Notes: generated by a model not told the origin, from the sequence alone. A DNA stretch of 37,164 nt from Priapulus caudatus (GCF_000485595.1 NW_014577673.1:111256-148419); one strand, 5' to 3'. Positions 19,540-32,327 are shown, counted from the first letter of the stretch. Translations and numbers: made by a program.

Positions 19540-20460
19540 AACAACTGTTTTGGGGCTAGCCTTACACATTCACATACCAAAATTTAACAAAATCGAATGA
19601 ATTTAGATGGCCATTTTCATTTTTGCCAAAAAGTGGGCGTGGCTTGAAAGTAGGTCGACTGGCGTGCTCCAAAATAGGATGTTCAAATCTCTCCCATAGG
19701 AGTAACAACTGTATTCAATTTGAAACATGTGGGTCAAACGGTTCTTGAGTTATCGTTGACCGTAGGCAGACACTGAAATGCATAGTGAAATTGCCAAAAT
19801 CTACCTAATTTGCATAATTTAAAAAAAATATCAAAACCCGTGTGATATGTTTTGGGACCAGTCCTTATTCATTCACATACTAGAAATGAGCAAAATCCGT
19901 TGAACCTGAATTGACTTATGGCCATTTCCATTTTTGCCAAAAAGTGGATGTGGCTCGAAAGTAGGTCGACTGGCGTGCTCCAAAATAAGACGTTCAAACC
20001 TCTCCCATAGGAGTAACAACTGCATGCAATTTGAAACATGTGGGTCAAACGGTTCTTGAGTTATCGTTGACCGTAGGCAGACACTGAAATGCATAATAAA
20101 ATTGCCAAAATCTACCTAATTTGCATAATAAATAAAAAAATAAAAACCTGTGGGACCAGTCCTCATTCATTCACATACCAGAAATGAGCAAAATCCATTG
20201 AACCTGAACTGTCCTATGGCCATTTCCATTTTTGCCAAAAAGTGGACGTGGCTCGAATGTAGGTCGACTGGCGTGCTCCAAAATAGGACGTTAAAACCTC
20301 TCCCATAAGAGTAACAACTATATATATATATGCAATTTGAAACATGTGGGTCAAACGGTTCTTGAGTTATCGTTTACCATAGCCAAATGTTGACGGACGG
20401 ACGGACGGACGTACGACACACCATGGCAATAGCTCATCTTGACGATGTCAAGGCGAACTA
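19540..20460. repeat. About 300-bp tandem repeat, three units, with GACGG tail and terminal hairpin
   Basis: TAGGTCGACTGGCGTGCTCC occurs at 19651, 19962 and 20260, giving periods of 311 and 298 bases. The last unit runs into TGTTGACGGACGGACGGACG (from about 20,392) and TAGCTCATCTTGACGATGTC (from about 20,430), whose TTGACGATGTCAA forms a hairpin before GGCGAACTAAAAATG. Tandem units, a short-unit tail and a 3' hairpin resemble non-autonomous Helitron-like or related elements in marine invertebrates; that assignment is an inference. Confidence 0.75.
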
Positions 20461-20479
20461 AAAATGTATAAATTTGGCA

Positions 20480-23200
20480 TAGTTTAACCTGGTATATAAT
20501 TACCAAAGTTTTGGCTTTTGTCTGCTAGCTGGCTACATTCGCAGGAAAATCGGCTGTTACACTTTTCTGACATCACCCCACTGCTAGAATTATCGGCCAT
20601 ATTAAGGCCTATTTATCGTCATTATATCTATAAATATGAGTGGATTTGACAAATATGGATAAGCCCATGTTGGTGTCGGACACACGGGCTATACACTGAA
20701 GTTGGTGGCGTGGGCTTGATGTTCACCGCGGCAAAGATTACCGCGTCGGAAAATCGGCCTCTCGATCTTCTCTTATAATATAGATATATGTATATATCTA
20801 TATATGCATGTGCGCGCGTGTGTGTGTGCAACAACAATTTCCACATTGTACCACAATAATATTTCAATTACTGCGACAGTATCGGCAATAGTATTCAAAC
20901 TACCACAATATTATCGATCGTGAAATTGCACCAAATAGTCACTCATAATATCCTAATAGATTAAATATTTTATATAGTTGCGTGTGCGTGTGCGCGAGAT
21001 TTGCACTTTGTGAGATGGACTTCCCTGATATAAACACGGTTGATATCATATTTACCTGCTCAGACTAGACTGAATCAGCTGATCATAATAGTAATTATAG
21101 CCCCCAGTATACCTTTTTACTGCACCAAGAATATAGAATGATTGTGATACAAATGATCCTATGCTAATATAAAACTATGTTCAACAAGACAACAACTGTG
21201 GGTAACACCAACCAATTTCGACCATTGGCATTTCGATAGGTTAGCATCCCACGCAAGCATAAATACACCACGGCAGCAATATATGTCTGGCTGCGATCAA
21301 CTTTGAATACAATTTCGAATCCGGTGCTTCACAATTTTAATTTTTACCATTATTTATGCAGTATTCTTGTGATATATACATTGTTAAAATTCGACAAGGG
21401 AGTAAGCAAATGCATGTGATTCCATGAAACATGGACGGAGGAAATTTGAGTTGAGATAGAACCTGTACAGTATTGATTACTTTTACTGGTGTGTTCAGAC
21501 CTATTTCACTCTATACCAAAACTATAGAAAAATTGTATTTTTAACCTAAATTAAACAACTCGAGCTTAGGTGAGGAAAGTGTCTATTCACTTCACCATAA
21601 AGCCAAATACCCGTAACTAGGCTGCTAATAAATACTTTAGTTTTGCTCCACGCTGCAACGCGTTTACCTAAATAACATGTACAATACGAAAATACTGTAT
21701 CTTCGAACTAATAAATTGTCCTTGAATTGAAAGTAAGCATCAGGGAATATTCAATAATGTAGGTAAGGGATTTGGGGGGGGGTGTTAGAAGTAGTAGCTC
21801 GGATGCACGTCTTTGCACGTCGTATCTAGCTTAGATAGCTTTAGTATAGCATTTAGCTTTCGAGCGACAGAGACCACGGCGGGCACAATGAATATAACTG
21901 CAGCATGCAGTGCCAGCTGCGCGGCTGGTGGCACAACAAATAAGAGCAAGGTCGCTCTTCCGCCGCCGCAGCTTGTGTACATCCTAAGCGTGTAAATTGC
22001 ATGCCTTCGCGCTGCTCATCGGCAGAGTTTCTGGCGCTACGACCTCCGCGCTACTATTTTTACTCCATCGTGACACTGTTCATGCTGGAAAAATAGACCG
22101 AAATACACTTGCACGTGTGGTACTTTCCATCGTAGAGCGTGACGACAGGCAGGCAAACAGACGTACGAACCCATCCGGAGGGCAAATAAACTAGGAGCCT
22201 TTACAACTACTGGCACACGGCAAGCAACGGCGGCGGCGACATCACTTGACAGGCCCCGCACGCGCAAAGATGTGAATCGGAATTGCATGCCAACTCAATT
22301 CAATAAAAACGGAACTAGTTTACACCTGTGCCAAACCTAGAATATCATTACTCGGTTGAACACTACGTTACCACGTAGAGTTACTCATGGCCTGATCCGA
22401 GCGAACCACGAGGAGAACGTGTAACGATAAGACAAGCACCCATTCACATTGTAATGGTTTAAAAAAATTCCACCAGGAACTATCAGGCTATTTTTTGTTC
22501 AGCGGAGCTTTAGGTATTAAATTCAACACTATTATAGCATTTGCTACATTATTTTAATCAATGTAATTTCTTACAAGAGAAATGCAGAATGTAATTCTCA
22601 AAATCTGATGACATCTAAAAGGTTTGACACATCACCATAACATAAAAGCTAAATTATACAAAACAAAATAATGAATAGACACCAAGACTCACCGAAACTA
22701 GAACTAATTTCACCAATCTGTTCACGAAAATTTATATATTGTTATATTATATTATGTTAACTCTTGCCATTAGTGCATTTGCACTTTCGATTATATCTAT
22801 TTGTGAACGGTCGGAAAATGCCAGAGTGATATTTATAGTATATTTTTTAATATTGATTTTGTATGAAAATTCATATTTAAAAGACACTAGATAAGCTTCA
22901 GAGTATGGAAATTAACGTCATGTTCAATGTCCCTAGTCCAAGTCGAATTCACGGTACTTGCAAATTTCATCATTTGCAAGGGATTTCAGGCACTCATCAC
23001 TCGCGAAAGCTAATGGGCTTTCGTACCATAACTCGGATAACTGGCGACTTGAAAGCGAACAGCTTAGACCAGGAAAGGATGCCATTGACGTGCCTAGAGT
23101 GTACATGAAGCACACAGGAAGCCATACGAGAGACAACACTACGGGGCTCACAATTCACATTTGCGCACACATGTACTATATACTACACACGCGCGCACGC
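20480..23200. other. Gene-poor stretch
   Basis: No gene recognised. It contains short TATA and GTGCGCGCG simple repeats (about 20,778-20,830), a G-run at 21,774-21,781 and, at about 21,880-22,270, a GC-richer patch with short opposed open frames that I cannot assign. Confidence 0.4.
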
Positions 23201-23239
23201 AGCTCTGGACGCAGTGATGCTGCTGCTGCTGAGAACAAA

Positions 23240-23262
23240 ATGGCTGCCAAGATTGGTTTAAG
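23240..23262 (+). CDS. Possible short first exon (MAAKIGL)
   Basis: CAAAATGGCTGCCAAG is a YY1-like motif placed on an ATG. The frame ATGGCTGCCAAGATTGGTTT AAG runs to G|GTGAAT, a moderate splice donor, after 23 bases. Upstream sequence is CpG-rich with a CTG run. The - strand exon at 31.6 kb has the same design but a much better donor. No downstream exon is recognised, so this is weak. Confidence 0.15.
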
Positions 23263-23640
23263 GTGAATGACCTCCGATCATTCCTCCGCTAGCTAATTGA
23301 TCAGCGGTTACCAGCTGCCTATAAACAGCAACAAGTAGCTCAGTATACACAAATCTATTGCACGGCCTTGCTGCCGCTATCCCTGCGTGTGAACAGAAGG
23401 TGCCTGGGAGCCTGGCGAAGCAGCCTCAAGGCATTATTACACGGCTTTCCTTGAGCAAGACTCGTTTTTTCACACCTCTTTATACAGTATCGTGTGACGA
23501 CATACAACTTTATGCACGCGCGCGCAAAACTGCCTCAACCGCCATGTAAACACGCTCCCTTCAAGAGCGTAACACATGTAGAGATCATACACGGCGCATA
23601 TGCTTTTGTACTTCGTTGTTTAGATGCATACGTGCACAAC

Positions 23641-23641
23641 C

Positions 23642-23673
<32 letters not shown>

Positions 23674-23674
23674 G
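23641..23674. repeat. (CGCA)n microsatellite
   Basis: About eight tandem GCAC/CGCA units. Confidence 0.95.
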
Positions 23675-24134
23675 GCTTTCGGGGGGAGCATGTGCATTGT
23701 GCACGCGCGCACAAATGGGCATTAGTACGTGCGAGCCTACAGATTTTCACAAAAACTACTCTACGATGTTCCCAGGCAGGCCGATTATCTGATGCTGCCA
23801 GCAGAAGAAGCCGGGACGCGAGACACACACAAGACACACGCAGCTTCACATGCATGCACATCGCTAGTGTTCAAACACTATGCACATGCATTACAGGGTT
23901 GTGCGAAATGATATAATACAAGGCGGGAGGGTGCGAGAATAAAAGAGGTGCGGGGGGGGGGTAGTGTGGTGGGGATTATCAGGTGGGGAAGGGTTATAAA
24001 AATGATGGAGTGAGAGAAGACAGAGCCTGGGGAAAATAAAAATAACACAATATGGGGATTGGTAATATAAAAATGCACTATACAGCCTTACTCGCCTACA
24101 CAACCGAGGCCCGTTGTCAGAAACACTTCGAGGA

Positions 24135-24161
24135 GTTATGACATGTATAAAATGTCATAAC
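24135..24161. repeat. 10-bp stem-loop
   Basis: GTTATGACAT and ATGTCATAAC pair perfectly around the 7-base loop GTATAAA. Confidence 0.6.
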
Positions 24162-24414
24162 CTTTCTAGACTAGTGAAGCGTCATGTAATGGCCGTGATA
24201 TTTTAGACATGATTGTCAAAACTATTTGTAACGTTTATATAGCCATGGGGCATTGGTGAAGAGGATTGTCATAAGTGAAATCTTGTGTAACAACCCTCGT
24301 GTCCTATAAAAAACAGAAAAGTGCACTGCCTCAAAGGTTGTTCTGAAAGGGTCAGTAATACACTGGTACTGGTCAGTAATACACGGTCTTTGACTTGTGA
24401 CCAGAGGACAATGA

Positions 24415-24457
24415 CATCAAGAGCGTATTAAGAAGGCTTCTTTATACGCTCTTGATG
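24415..24457. repeat. 43-bp near-perfect palindrome
   Basis: CATCAAGAGCGTATTAAGAA G (24415-24435) is the reverse complement of 24437-24457 with one mismatch, and only one unpaired base at the centre. ATGACA occurs on both sides (24411-24416, 24455-24460). It may be a foldback footprint. The missing loop makes a microRNA precursor unlikely. Confidence 0.75.
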
Positions 24458-24533
24458 ACATGAAAAAGAGCTTCATGCTAGGACTTTGATTCATTTTTTA
24501 TGAATTTCAGAGACTAGAACAACATGCGCCCTC

Positions 24534-25350
24534 ATGCACACATGCTTGCCCGCATGCACGCACACACACGCACACACGCACGCACACACACACACTACCG
24601 AGGTGAGCTTAGTAACACAGATTAGTGTCAGTTGTTTCGTGCACTCTAAACATCCACTGCACATCCAGTTGCATCCAGTGCACTCAACGTCGCATGGCAT
24701 CCCAATCAGATGTACACGCCTACTAGTTATAACAGTGCATCCGAGTATGAAGCACGTGACTGCATTAATACATGCGCATCCAGCAGCATCTCGACTGATA
24801 GCAGCGTGGCCGCGAGCTGTCTCTCGTCCAATTGACACCGCGAAAATCTCGCTATTCCGGGGTAGATGTAAAACCGTAAACGTATATATATATATATATA
24901 TATATATTGCACTGAACATGCCGTCCGACGATCCTCCACGTGATTGCACTACGAACGACAGCCGTACGCGAAATATGATCGGCTTCACTACCTCGCAGCG
25001 CACAGACACGGTTTGCACACAGGCGCGCGCGCGCGTACGCGCACACACACGCGCACGCGCGCATAAACGGCGGCGGAAAGCAGTGAAAATAGAATACTGC
25101 CCGCGCAACGAACCACATGCAGCATGGAGCAGGGCGGCACGATGCACGCGCACACAGTTCCACGTTACCTCGCCGCCGCTTAGTTCGCGATCCGCGTACG
25201 TACACACGGGTAGGCTCGACGCGTGCGTGTGCGTGCGCGTGCGTGCGTGTGTGTGTGCGCGCGCGTGCGTGTGTGTGTGCGCGCGCGTGCGTGTGTGTGC
25301 GTGTGCATGCGTGTGCTTGTGCGCGCGTGTTCGAGCGTGAACATAAACTA
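24534..25350. repeat. CA/CG simple-repeat-rich, CpG-rich region
   Basis: Blocks of (CACG)n/(CA)n at 24,540-24,598, (TA)n at 24,883-24,907, (CGCG)n at 25,020-25,060 and long (TGCG)n at 25,220-25,335, in CpG-rich DNA. Long open frames on both strands (up to 370 residues) run through them. Their His/Thr/Arg or Cys/Val runs show that they are products of the repeats. Confidence 0.8.
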
Positions 25351-25679
25351 CACACACGCGCGCGAGATGAAGCCGCATCCAGGCTACTGCATCCAGAGCC
25401 GATCCAGACAGTAGCACAGCGAAAAGGGCTCTTTCCAGTGCGACTCCCGCAAACAGGCGAGCCGAGGTCATTGACACTTCTGGGCCACAGTATGAATGGC
25501 GTACAGATTGATCGGTTAGACCTATATATCGGCAAACGGTGTGTATCGCCGCTGCTGCATATAAGCGCACATACCAGCAGGGAGGCAGGCATTCTCGGAA
25601 CATTCGGTAATATTGCCGCTGTGCACATGCTTTCTACACGTAACCATAGTACTATGACGACACGCTCTTAGTCTGGACA

Positions 25680-27040
25680 CCACATGAGTGCAGAGTAATT
25701 TTTTTCCAAAACTCCTCTTACAAGGGAATGCGTAATGCAACATAAAATTAATGATACTTTCAAAGTTTTCATTTAATTAGATCACATGCTTTTGATCTCA
25801 GGCTAGCTGATCTCAATATGCGGTACATGCGATTTTGAATTACTTTAGTTTACTTCTATCTGAACTCTTAATAATTTGATACCCTGATCACATCAGCTTA
25901 TTGCAAAAGATTACGCATGTACAAGTACAACACCCCATGGTGCCCTTCACACTGTAAACAAACGAGTAAATTATTTTACCCGCGCAAGTGCGCGTGTATA
26001 TGTGTGAAGGCACTGCATCCCTGGCTTCACCCCTCAATATATGCGGTGAGCTTGCCAAGTTACTTCTGCTGCCCAGCGCTTACTGATACTCGAGAGTTCA
26101 ATTTCCACGGACAGCTGCCGAATTCTTGCAATCGTAGCAATCCACGCCGAGGAACCGGAACGACCCCGTTATGTGTGACGCTCCACGCAGCTACGTCACT
26201 TCCGCCCCACAAACTCAACGCTAAAGTGGTATGAAGTCGTTGATATTACTTCTAAACCACCTGTGAGTCCGGTCATATTAAGCAGGCAAGTTCAATTACT
26301 CACTTAAGAAAACATTCTTCTCTCATTTAAAGCATCATTCTAGATAACGCTGCTTTGGCAGAATTTCTTTAGCAATTCCGCGCTTTCGTTCCTGCGCTTA
26401 TTCAGTCACTTTTTCGATCAAGTTCATATGTATCGACATGACAAAAACCATGACGAAGCAGTTTCTGAATACGTAATTAAAATTGCGGCAGTAAATATAT
26501 CCAATACAATTTGGTGACTAGATTGACATGCTTGTATGTAATATACCGTACATAAGCCACGAGTCGCTCTCAATTGTTGCTATGTGTGAAATGAGTTTCT
26601 GGCGTGCTTGTCGACGACATCGCGAATAGCTAATTATGAAGTCTACACACAAACTTGATATATACACGGCGTTTGCAACGTGGTATTAAAAGTGGAATCA
26701 CAACTCAATGACAAATGTATTTATAATAGGTCATTTCAAATATTCGGAACTCCTGTGGCTTTGCCGACCAAACAATCAAAGGGGAGCATCTCCGGCCAAC
26801 CTGACTACCCTCTGATTACGTAGCTGCACGCACGCACGCGCACGCACGCACGCCTCGATAACTATTCTGACAGGCACCATGATGAACATCTTGGTAACGA
26901 GCTACTGCATGGCTATACATCTACTCTACATGCCGTGGTAGATTTGAAAGTTGGTTCATAAATTCATCTGTTACTTCCACAGCGCCCAGTAAAAATATCT
27001 TGCTAACCATTTTGTAATTTCGCAAACATAGCAGTAACAA
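25680..27040. other. Gene-poor stretch
   Basis: No gene or mobile element recognised; a short (CGCA)n run lies at about 26,826-26,851. Confidence 0.45.
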
Positions 27041-27048
27041 ACACATCC

Positions 27049-27765
27049 AATGTTAATGAGGGGTGCACCGGAAATTGGATTCGGCCGGATGATCCAAATC
27101 CCCAATTTTTCAGAGTTCCGGTTCTGGCCGGAACCCTTCAGAAACAGTTGGCCGGAAGCAGAACTTTTTCCTAATTTAATTTCTGCTACAAGCGTCATCA
27201 AAATCAAAAGATTAGTCACTGAATGTAGTTGAGAGTCGATAGAGTCAACTTGCTGACAATATACTATATAGTGTTAACAACTTCACACTTTTCTGCCCAA
27301 AAAACGCTTGCCACTTGAACATTGGCTAACTAGCTGAACTGAACCCAACTGATGTTAGGTGATTCACAAGATTTTCTTTCAAAATCAAATACTCTTTTAG
27401 AGCCACAGGATTCGCATCTGTTCGTTGGTTGAAAATATTATACTAAAACCAGGAATACTGCAACATGCAGGTTTTGCCACAGAATTCGCTCGTGAATAAG
27501 ATGCCAGAATTATGCAAATTATGCACTGTACAGTAAACAGCCGATTCATACACCTAACAGTAACAACCATCCTGTAATTAGAACTTTGAGCATTGTCCTA
27601 CTCGCCTAAGTGATGTGCCTGCTAATGATATTTCGTTAAGGCCGAGTGAGTTTGCGCAATACTGGGCCAAAACTGTCAAGTTTATTCCCAGCTAAAGTTC
27701 CGGTTCCGGCCAGGTAATTCCGACCGGAACTTAAAAAGTTGGATCCGGTGCACCCCTAATGTTAA
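27049..27765. mobile_element. 701-bp hAT-type non-autonomous element
   Basis: The element 27057-27757 has termini AGGGGTGCACCGG on the left (27059-27071) and CCGGTGCACCCCT on the right (27745-27757), flanked by the perfect 8-bp duplication AATGTTAA (27049-27056, 27758-27765). Subterminal GGCCGGAA/TTCCGGCC palindromes repeat near both ends, as in hAT elements. There is no transposase frame. The left end has two extra bases (TG) outside the inverted repeat. Confidence 0.88.
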
Positions 27766-28947
27766 TTCAAACCTTCATTGAAGGAATGTCGTACACCTAA
27801 TATGGTCTCCTCATACACGACCTAAATACGTCTATAACACACATGCAGATACTATATATATCACACACAAGGTGTACATACTCGCGATATCATTAGAATC
27901 ACACAAACTCACAGCAAGCACACAACTGTGCTCCATATTTTTGCGACTTGAAACCCTGTCTTTTATAGTTTTACAACAGAAACTACTAGAGATGCCTTAA
28001 CTTGGAACAACCATTCGATCAAAAAAAAACTTGAAACTACAACCAATCAACGATCCTGATGTAGACCACATGCACTGCTGGCAAGGGTGCACTTTTACTT
28101 TTAAAAATAAACTAAAAGTATAACACACATGCGGATACAGCTAACACTCCGCGGCGCAGCCCTAGATCTACCACTCCAGGCATAGCACTATAGATGGGAC
28201 AGGAAAGATCACATCAGATGAACAGTCGAGTATAACTGCCGTTCATATATTGCCCTATTTTACCATACATTAAATTTATCATGAATATGTCAATTTTTTT
28301 ATCATTGTCTTTTTGCTACGACTACTACAAAATTTAATATTTATATTTCGCGTTCTATTACGACATTTACCATCTTGCACACAGAAAAACAAACAAATTC
28401 GGTCAGGTAAGTAGTACTAGCCATTTAAAAAGATGACTTCTAGCTCTAGCCTAAACTATAGAAACATACAAGTACGTCAGGCGCACAGAAATTGCATAGG
28501 ATTATATCTATTCCAAGTTTTTTTTTGCTTTGAGTTTGAAGGCATAAATATCTGAATGAATATTATAAATATCTTTTCGTATTTGCTGCCCTTAGCAAGG
28601 ATGTGATTCATAAAAGGCATTAACTGTGCAGAAAAATAACGCATATAAACGCAGAGGCAGCCTTGGCCACCTCAGTAGAATTGAAAAGAATTGTCAACCC
28701 ATTGCTTCTTATTTATGATGGCTAAGAACAAAATATTATTATCTTTGTTAACACATAATCTCTCTTATCAAACGACAAGGGTGAAAAAGACGTTTGTAAA
28801 CCAGGCTACTAACTTTTATAGATTCCTAGGTTAAAATAGTTACCTCACCTTTTTACAAACCCTATTTGTACGGTAACCTCAAGGAAAATTTGAAAGCTTT
28901 TTTAAGCGATTTACCTTACTGATGTGCAACAAAACTACTCACTATTG

Positions 28948-28998
<51 letters not shown>

Positions 28999-31565
28999 TT
29001 GTTGACATCAAAACAAAGCAACAAAATATACCTACATGTATAATGCAACAATTATAAGTGATAACTGTATTTTCAATTTACTTTTTAGAACAAAAAGCTA
29101 ATACCATATAAGACAAGACAGTTGCTTAACAGGGTTCATAAACCCAAGGCAAAACTAATTTCCAGGATTTCCCATGTTTTCAATGACCTGTTCAACCCCT
29201 TCTTTTTAACATTCATTCACTTGTCGTTGAATTTAGTATTTACACAAGATTCATGGTGGTTTGTTACAAGTACGTTACATTAGTTAATATGGGGGAAGAG
29301 ATCTTTGAATAATTTATAATTTAGGTATGTAAATGAATTCATTGAAAAATTTAATAGCCATTGCTACAGACATCTAATGCAGGGTGGGGCTGCCCTGGCA
29401 GCAAGTGAGCTGAACTGCACAGCGTTTGAAGAGAGATTTAACACAGTAATGCTTGGCACAACAATGCTACACAATGATACTGAATCTTGCTTTTTGCCCC
29501 CCTGTTGCAACCTGCTCTAATAATAAAGTAATTCTACTATTGGTACTTGTCACCTTCTAAATTGCAAAACGTGATGACACCAGTCACAATTTAACTAAAC
29601 TAGCTGTCAAATAGCCTAGCTAGCAATAGCGTACATCAACATGGTTTTAAAAGGCATTTACAGTTCTGTATAGTATACAATGAACATTTTTACTCGTTTT
29701 ATTTGATATTTTTCATGATTTTAGTTTTTGAGTTGACGGATATTGTCATAACTTTGTTTCCAGTTTAAAAAAAACTATTTTGTAAAGAATAAAATGCAGT
29801 AGATTGCCTGCGTGTAGCCTGCTTCTTATCTACCGACAAGGCAACAACCACATTTCAACATAGTGATTCTTGCTTGTACAAGTGTAGTTGTATATATTCT
29901 CCACATAGAAAGTATGTACGAAACTCATCTGAAGTTTATTATACATTCACATATTAACATTCCACATGGCTAATTTACATTCTCCAAAACATATTTTGCA
30001 CACAGCCCCATCTGAAAACCCCCCTCTGGTGGTCAAATAGCTTTCCCAAAATTGTTCAAAGTATGTTTAAATGCATAAATTCAGGAGAATATATTTTTTT
30101 TTCAATGTGGTTAGGACTACCGATGCATGCAGGCCTAGCACTTGGGGCCATAATAAAAGTATTGTTTGTTTGTGATCTTTCCCATTCTTTTTTTTTTTAC
30201 AAATTGTATCACTGTACATTAATAAATCTGTAGGCAATACATTATATGTACCAAGCAAAGCAAACATTCAACATAAAAGGTATCTCCACAGTTGTTGTAA
30301 GCACACCCGAGCATGTAAACACCATGCTGAATTTGTAAAAAGACCCCCCTCAAAACAAAGAAGCGGACCTACCTACCCAAATTTTTCAGCCTGGGTCGGG
30401 TGAGGGCAAACAAATTTTTTTTAAATTGTGGCCTGGGAGGACAATAATTGTGCCCTATAAATTTTAATAATCGGACACTATTTTAGGGCTTTTAGCCTTC
30501 CATAGAGAAGTGGGAAATTATTGAAAAGTAACTTTTTAATTTTTTCTGGCAACGTGACAAAAAAAATCAAAGAAATCTATTCAAAAAAATCTGAACAATT
30601 CACTTTATTAACAGCTTACCTACACCACAAAACACCTGCCATGTATCATCAGTTTCTTAACTACCCTTTATCTTGTAAAAATTGTCCAAACTTTATCAGA
30701 ACAGAATTGTTAACTTGTACTTTTTTGTCTCATCTACTGTGTATCTATCAAACAATGAAATCATCACTGGCTATGCCTTGTGTTCAAGGCAAAGCTGCAA
30801 TCTCTGTTCTGACGAAGTTTGGAAAATTTGATGTCGTAATGCTTCTATCCAATAAAAAGTCCTTAAGAAGCTGATAATGCATCACAAGTGTTTTAAGATG
30901 TAGGTAAGATGTTAACAAGCGAGGCGTATATTTCTTTGAATTTTAATGTTACACAGTCAGAAACAGTAAAAAAGTTGTCTTACAAAAATGTGTCAATTAT
31001 TTTTATGAAAGGCTATGGGGCCCTAGAATAGCCACAGATTATGCAAATTTATAGGACATAATTTGGGCACAATCCTAGTTTAGCACCTCGGATTAGTTTA
31101 GCATATAAGTGAACTATATTATACCGAGGTCACAAACTAGAATTGAGCAGAATTTGTTAGTCAACGCGATTGCACTCGGACTCTGCACGATATGCATATC
31201 AAAAACTGAAATGGATTGGATGTTTGCATACATAACGTTTCAGTACGCATTACTCCTACTAGTAATAATATTAACTCCATCATGAAAAATTACCAAAACT
31301 GACAGTATTCTATGCGCGCTGTATTCGTGAGTGCCCGCGTTGTGAATGCGCTTGTGAAGTCAATGTGTTTCTGTTTGCGTTGAGAACAGATTTGACGCCA
31401 CCCGTTTGGGAAATTATACATCAAAGAACTAAAAATTCGTATAATTATACATCATACTTAGTTTAATTGTATCGACACAAATTCCTACCAAATATTCGTG
31501 AGTAGCATGATAGGATTTTAAGCGCTGCAATTAGTCACAGTTTTTATAAGAAATCGGCAAAATAT
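27766..31565. other. Gene-poor AT-rich stretch
   Basis: No gene recognised over 3.8 kb, except that it may be intron of the - strand gene starting at 31,603. It contains a (TA)n tract at 28,951-28,994. An AACAGGGTTCATAAACCCAA end at about 29,126 resembles a hAT terminus without a visible partner. Open frames here are A/T-rich and unassignable. Confidence 0.4.
28951..28994. repeat. (TA)n microsatellite
   Basis: About 22 perfect AT dinucleotides. Confidence 0.98.
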
Positions 31566-31573
31566 TTACTCAC

Positions 31574-31603
31574 ATTCAAAATGGTTTCCTCGCTGACCGC
31601 CAT
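31574..31603 (-). CDS. Putative first coding exon of an unidentified gene (MAVSEETILN...)
   Basis: On the - strand GACGAAGATGGCGGTCAGC overlays a YY1-type promoter motif (AAGATGGCGG) on a start codon. The frame ATGGCGGTCAGCGAGGAAAC CATTTTGAAT codes for ten residues and stops exactly at the perfect donor GTGAGT (31573-31568), phase 0. Upstream are CCAAT boxes. Short ATG-plus-YY1 first exons of this form are common in housekeeping genes. I could not find a downstream exon, so the gene is unnamed. The - strand continues towards the miR-71/miR-2 cluster 17.7 kb away. Confidence 0.4.
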
Positions 31604-31720
31604 CTTCGTCCCCAATGAAGAGGAAGCAGCCGTTTCATTGGTTGCTATTAGTGGATGTGCTAAATGAAAACCTATCGTGGTTGGCTGCTATTATAAAATA
31701 GGCGGGATTTCGCAGCCATA
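31604..31720 (-). promoter_or_regulatory. Putative promoter of the - strand gene
   Basis: Read on the - strand, the region before the ATG has AGCCAACCA (about 31,680), AACCAATGAAACGG (about 31,635) and CATTGG (about 31,613), that is CCAAT boxes in both orientations, then GACGAAGATGGCGGTC. The combination of CCAAT boxes and YY1 motif suggests a TATA-less core promoter. Confidence 0.4.
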
Positions 31721-32327
31721 AGGTTGAATGGACTTTTCTTAAAAAATAACAAAGAATAATTAACTCTTGTTTAGGATAGTCAACTGTGTACTATTTGTAA
31801 AATTTAGTATTGTCGTGGTTAATACGAGTCGCCAAATGCTGTTAAAGTGAACACCAAGTACATTGTGGGTCTTGCACGTTGTATTACCATAGTTGTGGAA
31901 GTACAGTGTTTTTTTTTGTAAATTCATTCATCACGTACACTACACTACACACTGGGATATAAGCATATACAGGCCAATACATTACTCATTAATGAATAAC
32001 AGAAGTACTACGACTAATAGTGACTAATACTGGAGGCACTACTTCTCAATATTATTATGCTAGAAGTTGCATGCAGGTTTTATTTTTTTCTAGAATGTCA
32101 ACTTTTGAGCAAACACAGGTATATTTAAAAAAAACTTCGGCACAGGTAATTAAGAATGTCGTGGGAATTTTGTCGCACGAATTGTTTGTTGAAAGTTTGG
32201 TTATTACAAATTCAACATATTTTCTTTGGTCACATTTATACGGATGAAATTCCTACACGCAAATTAATTACCAGAAAAATATGTCATATGTACGTGTTCC
32301 GTACGTGTTCCGTACGTGATATATAAC

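Noticed and set aside
24415-24457. Palindrome as microRNA precursor
   Set aside because: The loop is a single base, too tight for a Dicer substrate of the usual form.
24491-25628. Long - strand frames (370 and 258 residues) and a + strand frame of 268 residues
   Set aside because: Overlapping frames in opposite directions caused by CpG-rich (CA)n/(TGCG)n blocks; no recognisable domain in the non-repeat parts.
30521-30874. 117-codon + strand frame MKSNFLIFSGN...
   Set aside because: No recognisable family, A/T-driven composition, no convincing promoter or splice context. Left unannotated rather than named.
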